Below, in pieces: positions 22,931 through 36,812 of a stretch of 64,000 nucleotides of DNA (position 1 is its first letter; each line of letters begins with the position of its first letter). The notes under the pieces are model-generated. The model saw nothing but the letters and a program-made list of their open reading frames with translations. It did no database searches and was not told the DNA's origin. The stretch is from Phallus indusiatus (Eukaryota; Basidiomycota; Agaricomycetes; Phallales; Phallaceae): the NCBI GenBank assembly GCA_027605045.1, contig JAQFWX010000007.1, positions 1,364,001-1,428,000 of the forward strand. Reading direction: 5' to 3'. The position numbers and the translations under genes were made by a program.

Positions 22931-25900
22931 ATGGTCGCGCAGACCAGACAAGTGAACAACTCGAATGCTTTGAAGAAATTACAGTTCAAAGACAAGCTTA
23001 TCAGCAAGGGCTCTACCACTGATTCGCTCCTCAAGAAACTGCAGACCTTACAGGCGGAACTTTCGGCTTTGGAACAAGAACACGTCGATGTCAAATCTCT
23101 GGCATCCGTTCGTAAAGAGCTGATTCAAGTAACAATTCTTCTCCACAAGGACAAAGGTGTAAAAGCATATGCTGCATGCTGCCTCGCGGATCTTCTTCGA
23201 CTCTACGCCCCGGATGCTCCATATACCGCTGACGAATTACGAGACATATTTCAGTTTTTCTTTCGCCAACTCTCGACCGGATTAAAAGGCCCGGAAACAC
23301 CTTACCACGACCAGTTCTTCCAGCTTTTGGAATCACTCTCGACCGTCAAAAGTGTGGTCCTTATATGTGACTTACCACAAGCGGATGATCTGATAACTGA
23401 GGTTTTCCGGGAATTCTTTCTGCTTGTGCAAAATAATCTTGCAAAAAACATCGAACTTTATATGGCGGATATACTCATTGCGCTAGTGGACGAAAGCCAG
23501 GCTGTGCCACACGCAGTAGTTGAACTTATTATGGCTCAGTTTTCTAATACCGATCGTCCTCTGGCTTCATACCGTCTTGCTGTCGAAGTCTGCAAAGGAA
23601 CTGTAGACAAATTGCAACGGAATGTCTGCCAGTACTTTACCGACATCATTATCCAGAACCCAAAGCACGACGAAATCCTATCAGAAATTGAGGTCGCTCA
23701 CCGTGCAATCAAGCACATACACAAAGATTGTCCTGCGCTGTTGCACAATGTTATCCCGCAGCTGGAAGAGGAGTTGAAAGTCGACCAGTCGGAACTACGC
23801 TTACTTGCAACACAAACACTTGGAGACATGTTTTCAGATAAAAATGGCGTGGAAATGCTGAAGAAATATCCTAATGTTTGGGAAACTTGGCAACTTCGTC
23901 AAAAGGATCGCGTCCCCGCCGTTCGTATAAGCTTTGTCGAAGCTTGCAAGGGACTTATTGTCCATCACCCTGACTTACGACAATTAATTGAAGGTGCGTT
24001 TTATTTTCTCCTAGCCTATTGATCTTTTAATCCTAAATAGCTTCAAGATGCGTTACGTTTAAGGCTAATGGATCCGGATGAAAAAGTACGCGCCGCAACT
24101 TGCAGACTGTATGCTCAGCTAGACCTTGAAACCGCACTACATCACGTTAGCGTAACCCAGCTGCAGGCCGTCAGTGAACGTGCCATGGACAAAAAGGTAA
24201 TTTATCTATCTATTATCAATATTACATTTTTTTAACCGTCCTATAAGCTCAATGTAAGGCTAGACGCTATGCATACCCTCGGCAAGTTGTACCGAACTAG
24301 CAGACCTGATATGTGCGTACGCATAACTATGGGGTTGATAAATGCCGTTAATTTTGTAGTGAGGATCATGATGAAGCTGTCATTACTCAATTTGCTTGGA
24401 TCCCAAGTACCCTACTTCACGCTGCCTGTGCCAACGCCGAAAATATGTAAATCTCTCCATTTTTTGTCGGGTTTATCTGATTTTGTTTTTGAACTAGGTC
24501 CTTGGTTGAAAGTATATTTTGGGAGTATATTCTTCCCTTACCTCTTAAGACCGAAGATGAAGCTGTATGGACGGATAGGCTGGTGACTGTTGTGCGACAT
24601 TTGGATGATCGCTCAATCAATGTATTGCTGAATATGAGTAATCTGAGGCAGCCGTAAGACGTCGCCTGATCATTGTTTTTCCCATTTAACGCTGTTCCTT
24701 CAGTCGGCCCACGCTTTATCAGAAATTCGTCGAGTTTTGCGAAAAATATAACGTATGAATATTTATACAACCATTAAGAAAGGTCTAATGTTATCAAAAT
24801 CAGGGTGGCATTATGGATACAGATGAAGCTGCAATTACAAAGCGACTGAACGTTGTCATTCAACACTTATCTGGTGCGTGAGCTATTGTACTTTTAACTC
24901 CAAGTCTAAACTTTCCACAAATAGCTCATTTCTCTGATCGAGCTAAGGCAGCGGAAGACTTGCACGCGTTCGCGAAATTGAATGAAAACAGGTTATACAA
25001 ATTACTTCAGACGTGTATGGATACTCAGGTGGATCTCAAAACATTAATCAAGTCATCTGTAAGCCGCGGTCGGTCTACTATTAAAATTTTGTCAATATTC
25101 TCTTCTAGAGTGAATTTTTTCGTCGTATTGAACAATTAGCTTCATCTATTGTACCCACTATATCCACTATTTTTCGCAAAGCTACATTATGGATTATCAA
25201 TGCCACCTCGGTATCCTCCTTGCTGAGACGTATAAATGGTGCTGAAGGCCCGGATCACGAGCCATCCGTTTTCGCGCAAGACTGCTCAAAAATTAAAATG
25301 CTACTCATATCGGCATCCAAGTTTTGCCCGGTCATTTTCGGTCCCACTGTCGAGGATTTAAAGGTTCTTTTAGGGCAAGAGAATAATGTAGCTGTCACGG
25401 AAGTGGCCCTCCGAGTTTTAGTTGCATTAGAGACTGAACTTGACAAAAAGTAAGCAGGTTTACACTGAACATCTCCGCTTGATTAACGATTTCATAAAGA
25501 ACTCGGAATGTCGCCATAAAGTATTCCCAGTCAGCTCATGGCAAGCTAGCTAAGCTATCGGCTCGTTTGATCGCTCGCTGGACGGACGCGGAAGCGGTTT
25601 CGTCAAAACTTGTGGTTGTAAGTCCGTTCTACGTAAGGAAGTCTTAGATGTTCGTCTGATGTACTGTTCTAGTCAATATCAGAGTCACTGACGAATGCAG
25701 CTCCATCAACGCTCGTGGGTCATCTTGCATTTTTGGCGGAAATTGCCAGAAAGGTTCCTACTGCTTTTGAACAAAAGAGCGATGTGATTATATCGTTTAT
25801 TGTTCAGATATTACTACCGAAAGTCGTCTCAGCAAACGCCGTATGTTTTTACTCTATACTTGTCTCACTTCCATTAATTCATTCCCCGTAGAACACGAAA

Positions 25901-27718
25901 TCGATGGAGGAGACAGATGAATGGGCAACTGACGAGGAGGTGCCTGATCTGACCACCGCCAAGATCATTGGGGTTAAAATTTGCAGAAACCGTTGTCTCG
26001 TTCACGCTGACTCTGAGACGGCCTTGGCTAACGCATCTGCTGTCCTGACTATGCTTCTTAACATCCTAGCGCACGGCGGCTCAATGGACGAAAATGTCTC
26101 GGAAGAGTATGTTGTCCTGGTTGGAGAGTTTCTCTAAACTCACTGAAAACATCTAGTCCCAAGACCAAGTCAAGAATTCGGTTAATAGCGGCGACTTCTT
26201 TGCTCAAGATGGCGGTTATTCCAAAGTACTGTGAAAAAATAATGCCCCATTTTGCTCTGTTGGTCATCACGTTGCAGGTTTGATACATCGTTTCCAAGCA
26301 ACTCACAGTAACTAATAAAATACACACCATAGGACACTTGTTTTCAAGTGCGATATAATTTCTTGACGAAACTGATATCTTATTTGTCGACCAATAAAAC
26401 GGATCCACGCTTCAATATTGCGGTGTTTTTGACGGCTCATGACCCAGAGAAGGAAGTTAGGGATAAAGTGAGAATGTCGTTGTTTCCTATACCGCAATTA
26501 TAGTGCTGACTTCGCGCACGAAATTTAGGCCAGAGGTTACGTTTTGCAGACAATTGGAAGACTAACGGCAGGTAAGTTACTATTTCGCGAAATATCTGTA
26601 AACCTAATTTGTATTAGAACAACGAATGACTTTATTCGAGCTCAACTTTTTGAGATTACTTCACGTCCTTGCTCATCATCCCGATTTTTCTATCGAAACT
26701 CAAAGTTTTCAAGAAACGGCAAAGTTTGTGTTCGGTTGGAATACGTAGAAGTTTAACTTACATGATTAGGTATATCGAGTTTTATCTCGACTCAATTGCA
26801 ACCTCGGAGAACATCTCGCTTCTTTATTACCTGACAATGAGAGTCAAGATGGTTCGTGATGCCATATCGGAGTTCTCTAAGGTAAAGTAATTGTCTCTTC
26901 GTCCATAATCACCTCTAACTCTATGATGACTTAGAATCTGTATTGCGTGGGTGAATTAGCCCAAGAAATCATCCGAAATCGTGCGAAGCCACGCGGCTGG
27001 CAGTTGAATAGTTACACCCAGAAAGTTAAATTACCCAAGGACATTTTTAAACCTTTAGAAAGTTCGGAGGCTGTCAATGCGGTAAGAGCTTTAATGTACG
27101 AGTCCAGTTTTTATTTAATCGTCCCGTGTAGAATGTAAAGAGAATTTATCTACCTGAAGACGCTTTGACATGGCTCCAAGACGTGGGCAAAACACCCCGT
27201 TCACCAAATGCCAAAGTAAATTGACTTTTATAAGCCCTCCTATCCGAATATTAATTGATTTTGGTAGTCCAAGCCTAAGTCTAGTCGTAAACGGAAACCA
27301 AATGCTGTCGCGCATCTCAAGTAATTGTTTGATTTTTGTCGCCCGAGAGCATTCTTATGACAGTATTTTATCTGTACAGGACTCAAAGGAAACGGCGTCG
27401 GAAGTCCTACGAAGATGATGACAGTGAGGAAGAAAAAGACAAAATCGACGATGATGTCAGCGACGACATTGAAGACGGAAGTGAAAGTCACGCCTCCGAA
27501 CCTGAGAGAAATGACGCTGAGGATCCTATTGAGTCAAACTCGGATGCAGAGACGACAGAACAGAAACTGGAGTCAGAAAGCGAGCTCGGCAGAGGTGCTC
27601 GTGGTCGTGCAAAGGTATGGTGATTATTTGTCTTTCCGAGGAAAAATTTTACTAATATTGAATGATACAGAAGCGTGCGGCAAATCTCGCAGCAAAAAAG
27701 CGAAGGAATCAAAGATAA
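22931..27718 (+). CDS. Sister-chromatid cohesion regulator Pds5
   Basis: HEAT-repeat protein that binds the cohesin ring through its kleisin and, with Wapl, controls release and maintenance of cohesion. A long first exon (22931-about 23995) starts MVAQTRQVNNSNALKKLQFK. It contains VKAYAACCLADLLRLYAPDA and PYHDQFFQLLESLSTVKSVV, strongly conserved in Pds5. Later exons carry MDPDEKVRAATCRLYAQLDL and other helical repeats. The last exons form an acidic tail (EDDDSEEEKDKIDDDVSDDI) followed by basic KKRANLAAKKRRNQR and TAA at 27716. Such charged, disordered tails are normal for fungal Pds5. Numerous short introns; length about 1,200 residues. Confidence 0.92.
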
Positions 27719-28069
27719 TGACTTCAACAGTGGATATATTATACCAATTTTCTTTGCGTTCTGATATTCTCTAGGATGTAACGTATTCTTCTGTATCAAT
27801 TATCCTCGTTGTCTATTTTGTTATCATGCTATTGTCGGTTTACAGTGTCGCTTGTGTAATTATTGACGTACCATTGAGAATTACATTGATTGAATCTATT
27901 ATATTCACTAAATGTTAAATAATGACATCTAACCGCAGAAGCTGTCACGTGTTTCGTTCCTTGCTCGCGTTGTAACACGTCACATAAGTTTGTGAATTAC
28001 CGCGTCCTCCCACTCCATTTTACGCGTCAATTGCGGGATAGCTTTAGGACCGTGCGTCTTGAATATTCA
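27719..28069. promoter_or_regulatory. Upstream region of Smc2 with an MCB-like site
   Basis: About 350 bp between two plus-strand genes. ACGCGT, a perfect MluI cell-cycle box sequence, lies at 28022-28027, some 43 bp before the Smc2 ATG. CACGTG, an E-box, is at 27946-27951. No coding sequence is visible. Confidence 0.45.
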
Positions 28070-31000
28070 ATGCGTATAGAAGAACTTGTAATTGAAGGTA
28101 TGCCGCGTTTTTTCTCATAAAATATCGTCTAGGTTCTCATCTTTTGCGAGGATTCAAATCATATCCCGTCCGTACACAAATTACCGGTTGGGACCCCTCT
28201 TTCAACGCCATTACGGGACTCAATGGATCCGGAAAGAGTAATATTTTGGACGCGATTGTGTTTGTCTTAGGAATCAACGATGTTAAACAAGTAAGTTTTA
28301 TCAATGAACACATCTTCCGCGTTTCAAGCTTAATTCAAACGTGTAGATGCGTGTTCAAAATTTGCAAGAACTCATCTACAAACGAGGTCAAGCTGGTATC
28401 ACGAAAGCAAGCGTGACAGTAGTCTTTGACAACTCGGATCGCACACTTAGTCCTGTCGGTTTGGAAAACTGCAAGCAAATAACCGTGACGCGCCAGGTAT
28501 TTTTTCCTCTTTTTGATTACTGGTTATTCAAACCTTTGAATAGATTGCGCTGCCAAATATCTCAAAGTATCTGCTCAATGGACACAAGACGCAAATGCAC
28601 ACAATTTTGACAATGTTTCAAAGCATTCAACTCAACATCAACAACCCTAATTTCGTGATCATGCAAGGGAAAATAACCAAGGTATGCAGAAGAGCATCTT
28701 GTGTTCCTTTTTCTGACAAAAACAGGTTCTTAACATGCGTCCACCCGAAATCCTCACCTTGCTTTCAGAGGCTTCTGGCACTCTCATGTTTGAAGATCGC
28801 AAGTCAAAGGCCAATAAAACCATCTCGAAGAAGCTGGTTCGCATAGCCGAATTAACGACCATCTTACGCGAGGAAATTACTCCAAAGCTAGACAAGCTGC
28901 GCTCTGAAAAACGAGCATACCTGGCGTATCAAAAGACTTGTGAAGAGATCGGGCGTATAGGAAATCTCTTACAGGCATGGGACTGGTGGGAATCTTCGGA
29001 AAGAGTGCAAAGGAAAGATTTGGAGATACAGCGACGTGAAAATGAGTTAGCAATGGCAAAAGCTGAAATTGAGAGATTGAAGACGGAGATGGAAAGTGCC
29101 GAAAGACAGAAACGAGATTTGGAGAAGAAAAGAACGAATGAGTTGCGCAAGAACGGCAGCTTTGCGGAGAGGGAAAAAGAAGTCAAGGCTCTCGAGAAAG
29201 AAGTTGTAAAGCTTCGTACGCAAGTGGAGATCAAAACACAGACCGTTGCAGAAGAGGAAGAGGCCGTGAAAAAAATCGAAGAAGAACGCAGAGCTGTAGG
29301 TCGTTATGTCTTTTCAGCTTACTCACGGCTAAATTTTGTTATTCAAGTTCCGGGTGACACTTAATGATAAGCAGAATGAAGTAGAAAAACTTCGCAAGGA
29401 GCATGCTATCATTGAAGGAAAGCAAAGAATAATCCGGGATGCATTATCGAAAGACGAGGACTTATTACAGTCCCTCCTTACTGGACTCTCTAATGATTCG
29501 AATACAAAAGGTGGAGGATACCTGGCTCATCTTTCTAATGCCAAAGCTCGGCTCGCGCAGGCAACCGCAGAAGAAGAACAAACCCGAAGGAAGATCTCCA
29601 TGAAGGAAAAAGAGCTCAACGACCTGAAAGGAAAATGGACAGCTATGGAGACGGAAATAAATACAGGACACCAAGTCGTCAAAAAGAAGCGTTATGAAGT
29701 AGAACAACTAGTCAAAAGACGTGAAGAGATGGCATGGAATGAAGAGAAAGAACATGGATTGGTAGATCGAAGCACGCGACTAAGACAAGAGCTTAAGGCA
29801 AAGATGGAGGTACGGGATTATCTTTTTACCATGCGACTTGAACCTTCGATCTTATTTCATTTTTATGAAGAAACGTGATACTCTCAAATCATCCATTCCT
29901 GCTTTAGACTTTCAGTACACGCCCCCTCCTAACTTTGACCCATCAGCAGTCAAAGGTCCAATTGCTGGCCTGGTTTCTCTGCCCCCAGAGCAACATCATC
30001 GGGCTATCGCGCTCGAAGTTGCCGCTGGTGCACGTCTGTATCACGTTGTCGTGAGAGATGAAAACGTCGGAAAAGCTCTTTTGCAACACGGGAAGCTTCA
30101 AAAGCGCGTAACTCTTATTCCTCTCTCAAAGATATCTCCTGGTGCATCCGGAAGGCAAATTCAACAAAAGCTCGCGACAGCGAAGCGAGTGGGGGGAGCA
30201 GACAAAGTGCACCTTGCACTAGACTTGGTGCGATATGACCAGGAACTAGCCAATGCTATGACTTATGTATTTGGGGATACCGCTATTTGTGATACTCCCG
30301 ATGCAGCTCGAGCCGTATCATTTTCTGGCTCGGGAAATGGCGGAATGAAGTGCGTCACTCTGACTGGAGACGTTTATGACCCATCCGGAACATTGAGTGG
30401 TGGTGCGGCCCCATCGAGCTCGGGTCTTCTCATTCGCGTACAGGATTATCGCGCCGCGCAAGCTGATTTGGATCAGACGACTAGAGAAATGTGCGCACTA
30501 CAAGACGAGGAGGAGAAAAGCAAGAATATCAGAGAACAATGGACACGTCTGAAGCGGGAGATAGAAATTAAACAGCACGAGTTGAATCTAATTGAAACGC
30601 AAGTTGGGGGAAGTAATGCCAATAGGGTGAGCGAATACGGCATATTTCCTGACTTTAAGACATGATTGCTATTTTATAGCTTGGTGAAGAGATTAAGGCA
30701 GTCCAGACGTCAATCGAGGAACTACAAGTAGTTATGAGGACCTGCGTGGAGAGTCAAGAATCTGCGCGCGCAGAATGCGCCAAGCTCGAATCGGATATGT
30801 CAGACTTCAAGAACAATAAAGAAGGAAAAATCACTGAACTCAAAGCGAGCATTTCGCAACATCGTGAAACTTTACAGAAGCAAAGCACAGTTGTCAAAGT
30901 CTCGGCAAAAGACTTGCAAATGGCCACCTTGGAGCTAGGTATAACCTTTGATCTTTATCTATAAACATCGCCGATTTCTCTTTGACAGAGCAACTCGAAA

Positions 31001-32435
31001 ATGACATTCTGTCTTCTGACCAGAACTTGGAAGATGCCAAAGGAAGCGTCATCAAAGCCCGGAAAGAATTAGACAAGGCCTCGCATGAATTGGCTACATT
31101 GGAGGTAAGGAATGATCGATACTAAATTCGTAAAAAGAATTCCGTTATCTCGTGGTCTTTAGGCTACGTTTCAAGAGCGAGATCTTGCTTTGCAGACAGA
31201 ACGTCAAGCGTTAACCCGGTTTGACAACGAAATTGTCGAATTGGATCAGGCAATTAAAGCAAAAACAAGCGAAAGGACCGAAGCGGAACTCGCTTTGAAG
31301 AAGTTCGATCATGAAATCGCAAACTTGAAAAAAGATAAGGCCGCGGCGCTCACTCATATCCACGAATTGGAAAGTCTGCACGAATGGATCGGGGAAGAGA
31401 AACAGTAAGGAACCGCTCAATTTATCGTCTATAAATCCTTCTATAAATGCACCGTATTCAGCAAATTTGGTAAACCAAATACGCCTTACGATTTTGCCTC
31501 TCAGGATATGGGTCATATTCGAGAAAAATACAAGGAACTCGAAGAATCATTGAAAGGATTGAAGAAAAATATCAATCCCAAAGTTCTTAACATGATTGAC
31601 GGGTAAGGGACATGCTTCGAATATGCCCATCTAGTAATCTCACTCCCTTACAAGAGTCGAAAAACGTGAAACTTCATTAAAAAAAATGCTTGCGACCGTG
31701 ATGCGGGACAAGGCGAAAATAGAAGAGACTATAGCTGAGCTGGATCGTTATAAACGCGATGCCTTGGTGAAGACCTGGGAAAAAGTCAATAGGTATGAAG
31801 GATCGGTCGCTCCCAAATCTATCTCACAAGTCTATTTTAGTGACTTCGGTGGTATATTCTCAGAATTGCTTCCAGGAAACTTTGCGAAACTCCAACCACC
31901 TGAAGGAAAAGATCTTACAGAAGGTCTAGAGGTCAAAGTCCAGCTAGGCAGCGTATGGAAACAGAGCTTAACAGAGCTCAGTGGGGGGCAACGGTAGGTG
32001 CTAAGGAGCTATTTTGAGATAAATTTCTGAGTGACATTGTTTAGTTCGTTAATTGCACTTTCACTCATAATGGCTCTCTTGCAATTTAAGCCTGCACCGA
32101 TGTACATATTGGACGAGATTGATGCAGCACTTGATCTTTCGCATACACAGCATATTGGCCAATTATTTCGTACACGGTTCAAAGGGTCACAATTTATAGT
32201 CGTCAGTCTGAAAGAAGGGCTGTTCACCAATGCGAATGTGTTGTTCCGTGCGAGATTCAGAGACGGGACGAGTGTCGTTGAACGAACAGCACAGAGGAGC
32301 ACAAGTGGGTTATATCTTGAAGCTTCCGGCGCAGGCGCAAAAGCCCCGACATTGCAACAGCGGGATGGGGATGAAGAAAACGATAGGAGTATTGTGAGAC
32401 GAGCTGGACATGGAAGGAGAGGAAATAAGCAATAA
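28070..32435 (+). CDS. Condensin ATPase subunit Smc2
   Basis: Structural-maintenance-of-chromosomes ATPase of condensin, which compacts mitotic chromosomes. [20 protein letters not shown] begins the N-terminal ATPase half; [14 protein letters not shown] is the Walker [21 protein letters not shown] and [17 protein letters not shown] identify the Smc2 type. Long coiled coils follow on both sides of a hinge ([40 protein letters not shown]). The C-terminal half has the signature LTELSGGQR, where an intron splits the motif, and the Walker [16 protein letters not shown]. The tail ends [12 protein letters not shown]. About fifteen introns; expected length near 1,180 residues is consistent with the span. 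Confidence 0.95.
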
Positions 32436-33184
32436 ATCCATGTTCACTTTAATGCTTGTATTCTACTGTATAATGTACTAATGTGTGCCACTGACATGTA
32501 TGCTACATATATGAACGAGGTTTCCTCGGAGAATGGAAGATCGAAGCATCTTATTCAATTCGAGTTCCAGTATCTCATTAATTCAAATAAGTGCGAACAT
32601 TTGTGCATGTATGACCATCATTATAAACCACGATATCTCCACTAGTACACTCAGGCCAAGGCTCAACCAAGGCTAGGTTCGTACCAAGCCGCTTTTCCGA
32701 ATTGAGACTCAGTCGGTCACAGTGACATCGTTCTCAAACGTTCGGAAAAGGCAACTTGTCATTTTGAGATCTCTTTATTAAAACATCGACTTCTTCTATG
32801 ACATCAGTGCCCAAGGCCTAAAAACCCTCTCATTCTTGCGACCACCCAGCCTCGTGGTACTCTTCACTATCGCTTGCTCTCAACTGCTTCCTCAAAAACA
32901 CGGCACCGTCTGACCCAGGCTCTTGGATTATGAATACCTTCGCCATCTTGCTGCTGACTTAGGATCAGAATATACATACAGTCGGTCGATGCGGCAGACC
33001 CACCGGAAGAACTTGTAATTGTTTCAAGAGTGGACACTTTCGCAAGAGTATATATATATATGCTCCGGTAAATCTGGACCATTAGCATCGAATCATCCCT
33101 CTTAAAACTGACTGACTAGAGTCACAGCTTGCATTTTGGTAACCCGGGCTTAGGCTCCCTTAGGATGAATTCAAGCAGAGGGTA
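32436..33184. other. Smc2 3' flank and left border of the repeat array
   Basis: About 750 bp with no supportable gene. It includes a short AT run (ATATATATATATGC near 33050). Rpn1-like coding sequence begins just after it. Confidence 0.4.
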
Positions 33185-35166
33185 TGGATGACTTACCCAC
33201 TAAGGCATGCTTCAGCAATACTGAGCTCTCGACACATTTCCAGCAGTATGGGAAAGAGTTAGGAGTGCATGAGGCTTAATCACCAGAAGATGTATATGAA
33301 ACTCATTTGGATAACTTCCGTAAGTTTCATCTCGTCATTCCTTCCAAGTTATGCATAATGTGCATAGGATCAGTGTACGGCTACCAATGTGAATTCTGCG
33401 AAGGCCAATTTGGCTGGCACTTTCGTTAACGCCTTTACTAAATAAACGCTGGGTTCGGAAACGGCAAATTGATTGCAGAGACGTTGGAGGGAAACAGCTG
33501 GATCTATAAGAATAAGGACCACGGTGAGAGTGTGTATGACGGGCTTCCGTACGTGTATTCAATACGCTGTTTAGGTATGATGAGCGTTAACAGATGCCTG
33601 AGCCTTCTTTAGGATCCGGAAGCCGGGCTTATTGGCAGTCACGTTGACAAACCCACATACTCGTCCCAAGAACATACCAAGGTACAAGCTTTGTCCTATC
33701 CTTAGACTATTTCTTACGCGTGAAAGATTCCGCAGATCTGTGAGCTATTTTGGAATCTTAAATTGCAGTGTTTGGACGGACGCGGACGCGGCGCTGGCTC
33801 TATTCTTTACAAACCAAAGTACATCATTGGGGAAAGTGCTATTATAGGGTATATAATTTCTTTCTTTCTTTCTTTCTTGACCTCTCTACTTATGATGGCC
33901 ATGTTTCTTCTAGTCTACTAGTCTAGGACTAGCGTACGCCGGTACCCACAGGGACGATCTTATCAACCCGATACTCCTCATAATCGCCAATGAAACCGTG
34001 TCGACGGAAATCAGCTTCGCCGTTGGCGCTGACACTTGGTTTCATTGATGTCGGAAGCTCTTGTCGAAACAAGCACAAATTCTTGTCGACCTTTGTTCTT
34101 TGGTTTGAACCAACTGAATGAAAAATGTTTTGAAAGTCGAGAGTTTGTTTCACCATTGCAGAGATTGTCTCAACAAGGAGACAGAAGATGACATATTTCA
34201 GGCGTTCGACGCCATTGGAATAGCCCTTGTGGCGATGGATGAAGATGCGGGTGCCGAGATGTGCTTGCGACGATTCAACTATCTGGTCAGTCGATATCTC
34301 AATATTGTTTTTGAACCTGAGGTAATCTAAGCCTTATTAGATGCAATATGTAGAATTGGTCATTCAAAAAAGTGTATCACTAGTTCTGGGTTTGCTGAGC
34401 GCGTCAAATCCTCAGCAGTCAATTCTAGACACACTCGAAATACAGTCACATTAATAACTTTCAAGTCGTCCTCAACGCGATCTTTACTATGGGGTTCGCG
34501 TTGGATCTAACAACGCTCGCCTAGCCCGAACGCTCCGGCAGTTGGCTCACTGAGGCCGGGTATCACTACAAAGATCAGGATTATCTATTCATGGTGCGAA
34601 TAGCGCAAGAATTGGTACATATGGGAAAGGGGACGACTGCGATCAATCCCTTTCTCAGCGACGGATAAATAATGAGCTGTGGCGGGATTGCTTACCACAT
34701 TGACTGCGTTTACAGATAAGATGTTTACCCTATGGATGAGCGCCCTCAGGCTTTCATCACCATTACGATTCGTGTTATAGTTATCCTAAACCATCACTGG
34801 ATATTGTGTTTCCTTACCCTCGCGATGTATCCTCGGTTTCTGAACACTTTGAATGAAGAACTGGCGGGTGTATCCGTGACAGTGCGAGTTGAGCAGGTAA
34901 GCCTTGTCGCCATTAATATTAACCCATCTCAAATGCCGATTACTCAGGTTGTTGACGTTGTTGGTCAAGCTGATAAACCGCGCACGATATCAGGCTTCCA
35001 AACTTATCAAGCACCTGTTCGACTGGGTACAAAGCGTGCTGAAATCGTGACTGAAGAATATCTTCCCTTTGCAGGCTCAGGTGTTGTAAGGGTTTGTGAT
35101 TCTCCAAAAGAACCCTGGTTGGGAAACACAGGACACGATGGTGTTGTAAAGCGTAGGGTATTGTAA
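33185..35166 (+). pseudogene. Rpn1 (26S proteasome base subunit) pseudogene, unit A
   Basis: Decayed copy of the 3' two thirds of the gene for Rpn1, the proteasome subunit that receives ubiquitin and shuttle factors. Matching segments in order: ELSTHFQQYGKELGVHEA; KANLAGTFVNAF then a stop; GNSWIYKNKDHG; TDADAALALF; VESLFHHCRDCLNKETEDDI; IALVAMDEDAGAEMCLRRFN; LVLGLLSASNPQQSILDTL then stops; [60 protein letters not shown]. Frameshifts and stops separate them. Intron remnants with splice ends remain (for example GTAAGC...CTCAG before VVDVVG), so this is a DNA-level copy and not a processed transcript. A TTTC microsatellite occupies 33857-33878. It cannot make a working Rpn1; an intact copy must exist elsewhere because the gene is essential. 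Confidence 0.88.
33857..33878. repeat. (TTTC)n microsatellite
   Basis: Five tandem TTTC units inside the unit A Rpn1 pseudogene, at the point where unit B has lost about 370 bp relative to A. Confidence 0.8.
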
Positions 35167-35332
35167 TATAGACACGAAAATAAGCATATAATTGATTTTG
35201 CAGTCAACATTAAGGATTTACAAACTGCGGTGTTACGACGCGGTTGGGGGTCTTGAGGGTTCTCGCGACGCGTTCAGAATCGCGTGGCTTCTTTGCAGTT
35301 TCCACCTTCCTTCACCCAGATTTTATTCTACC

Positions 35333-36268
35333 ATGTCCTCAGAAACTAAGCGAACTGTAAGCTTTCTTCCTTTGCTTCAGATTATTATAAAGTTCTGAAT
35401 CTCAAATAGTGGTTGAAGAAGGTAGAAAGTCCGAATTGATTGACTTCCACACTGGCTAATGTCCCCCGCTCCATCGTCAGACAAAAGGAAAAACCGCACA
35501 GCCAGGTCGGGACCTCCTGGGACTGACGAATGCTGTTGCGGGACCCGTTTTCCCCCCGTTAGCATCAGTAACAGCGGGGGTTAACGAAATAATTCGGATC
35601 GCAAGAGCGACGAAGGTTTGTTAAATTGCTCTTTTTTCTCCCGGTGATGTTAATTGTATTTCATCTTGAAGGATGTCCTCCCGGACGCTCGGGATCTGGA
35701 GGGACTTTGCGAGAAGTTTTTGGATGTCCTGAGGAAGCACATCTCCGAGGGCGATGGTGAAGAAGGCGGGAGTAGTAGAGGACAGCATGATAAGGACAAG
35801 CTGTACTTAGCTCTCGAAAATTTCGGCGTGTACGCATTTCTTCCTGTCATTGCTGGGCTGCCCCTGAACTGGATTCATCTTTTTGCAGCGTCGTGGGGGA
35901 TATACAGGAGGAAATGCTGGCGATCGAACAGCAGAGTTGGTGGCTCCGGTATATACAGCGAGAGAGGCATGCTTCCAAAATTAGGGAGTACCGACGGTCC
36001 TTGTGTAAGGCGTTCGGAGATATTATCGTATGTGTCATTAATTTTCATCAAGATGATTTTGGATAACCAAGTAAATTAGCTCGCCTTCAATTTTCAATTC
36101 GAAAAAAATCTGAAAATATTGGAACATCTCTGTTATACAGAGTTGGAGAAGCTGGTTCTTCTCAATCAAAAAATTGAGAGCATGTTTTCAACCCTGAAGG
36201 AAACTCAGGAGAGACAGACACGGCTCTTAGAAGCCATTGCAGAAAAACTGGACATTCCAGTGGACTAA
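35333..36268 (+). CDS. HeLo-like / MLKL-N-terminus-like helical protein, unit A (intact)
   Basis: Five exons (35333-35356, 35481-35615, 35672-35829, 35889-36027, 36080-36268) join without a stop into 214 residues, starting MSSETKRT and ending LLEAIAEKLDIPVD. The layout resembles the N-terminal helical adaptor domain of many Agaricomycete NLR-like and MLKL-like proteins: LGLTNAVAGPVFPPLASVTA, then VNEIIRIARATK, a variable Gly/Ser/acidic loop (SEGDGEEGGSSRG), SWWLRYIQRERHASKIREYR, SLCKAFGDIILAFNFQFEKN, and a C-terminal coiled helix. Here it stands alone, with no nucleotide-binding or repeat domain after it. In that family such domains relay immune or cell-death signals; for this protein this is inference. 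The intact frame, conserved introns and two decayed paralogues next door suggest a young, turning-over gene family. Confidence 0.6.
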
Positions 36269-36812
36269 TTTATATTTATAATTTTCTATAATGCTTAGTT
36301 TTTTTGTCTTTTTTTTGGGGGAGCTGATTTTTATATAGACTCGGAAGCTGTTTGAATCATGAATTCCAATATTATCCTTGCAGCTAATTTAAATGGCGTA
36401 TATTACAGATGAGCTTGCTTTTAGCCATGGACATACAAACTCTAACAAAATTCACTACTACTTTCCCGCGTAGATCACAAACACCGTGATGGTAAGTAGA
36501 TGAACACTCTGATTTATTCATTCTAGTTCTTGGCTTCCACTTCTACGGAGACACGTAGTCCAAGTTAAGTATCTGTGCATCTATTATTATTAATTCAACA
36601 CATACTACAGCTCAGAGCCATATGCATCCCGCTTTTATCAAACTCCCTTCTCGACCCGGAAAATATCCCAAAAAAATAGTTGCTCCTTCCCCTAAGGAAC
36701 ACTTGGAAGTTTTGCGCTCAGACATAGAAAATACGAACTAATCCAAGATCTAATCTTCACTAGCTTCACTGGCCTCATCAATCACGTGGCCAAATGAATA
36801 TATTTCGCTTTT

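Noticed and set aside
33185..35166. Rpn1 copies as retroposed (processed) pseudogenes
   Set aside because: Splice-site-bounded intron remnants are still present between the matching exon pieces, so the source was genomic DNA.
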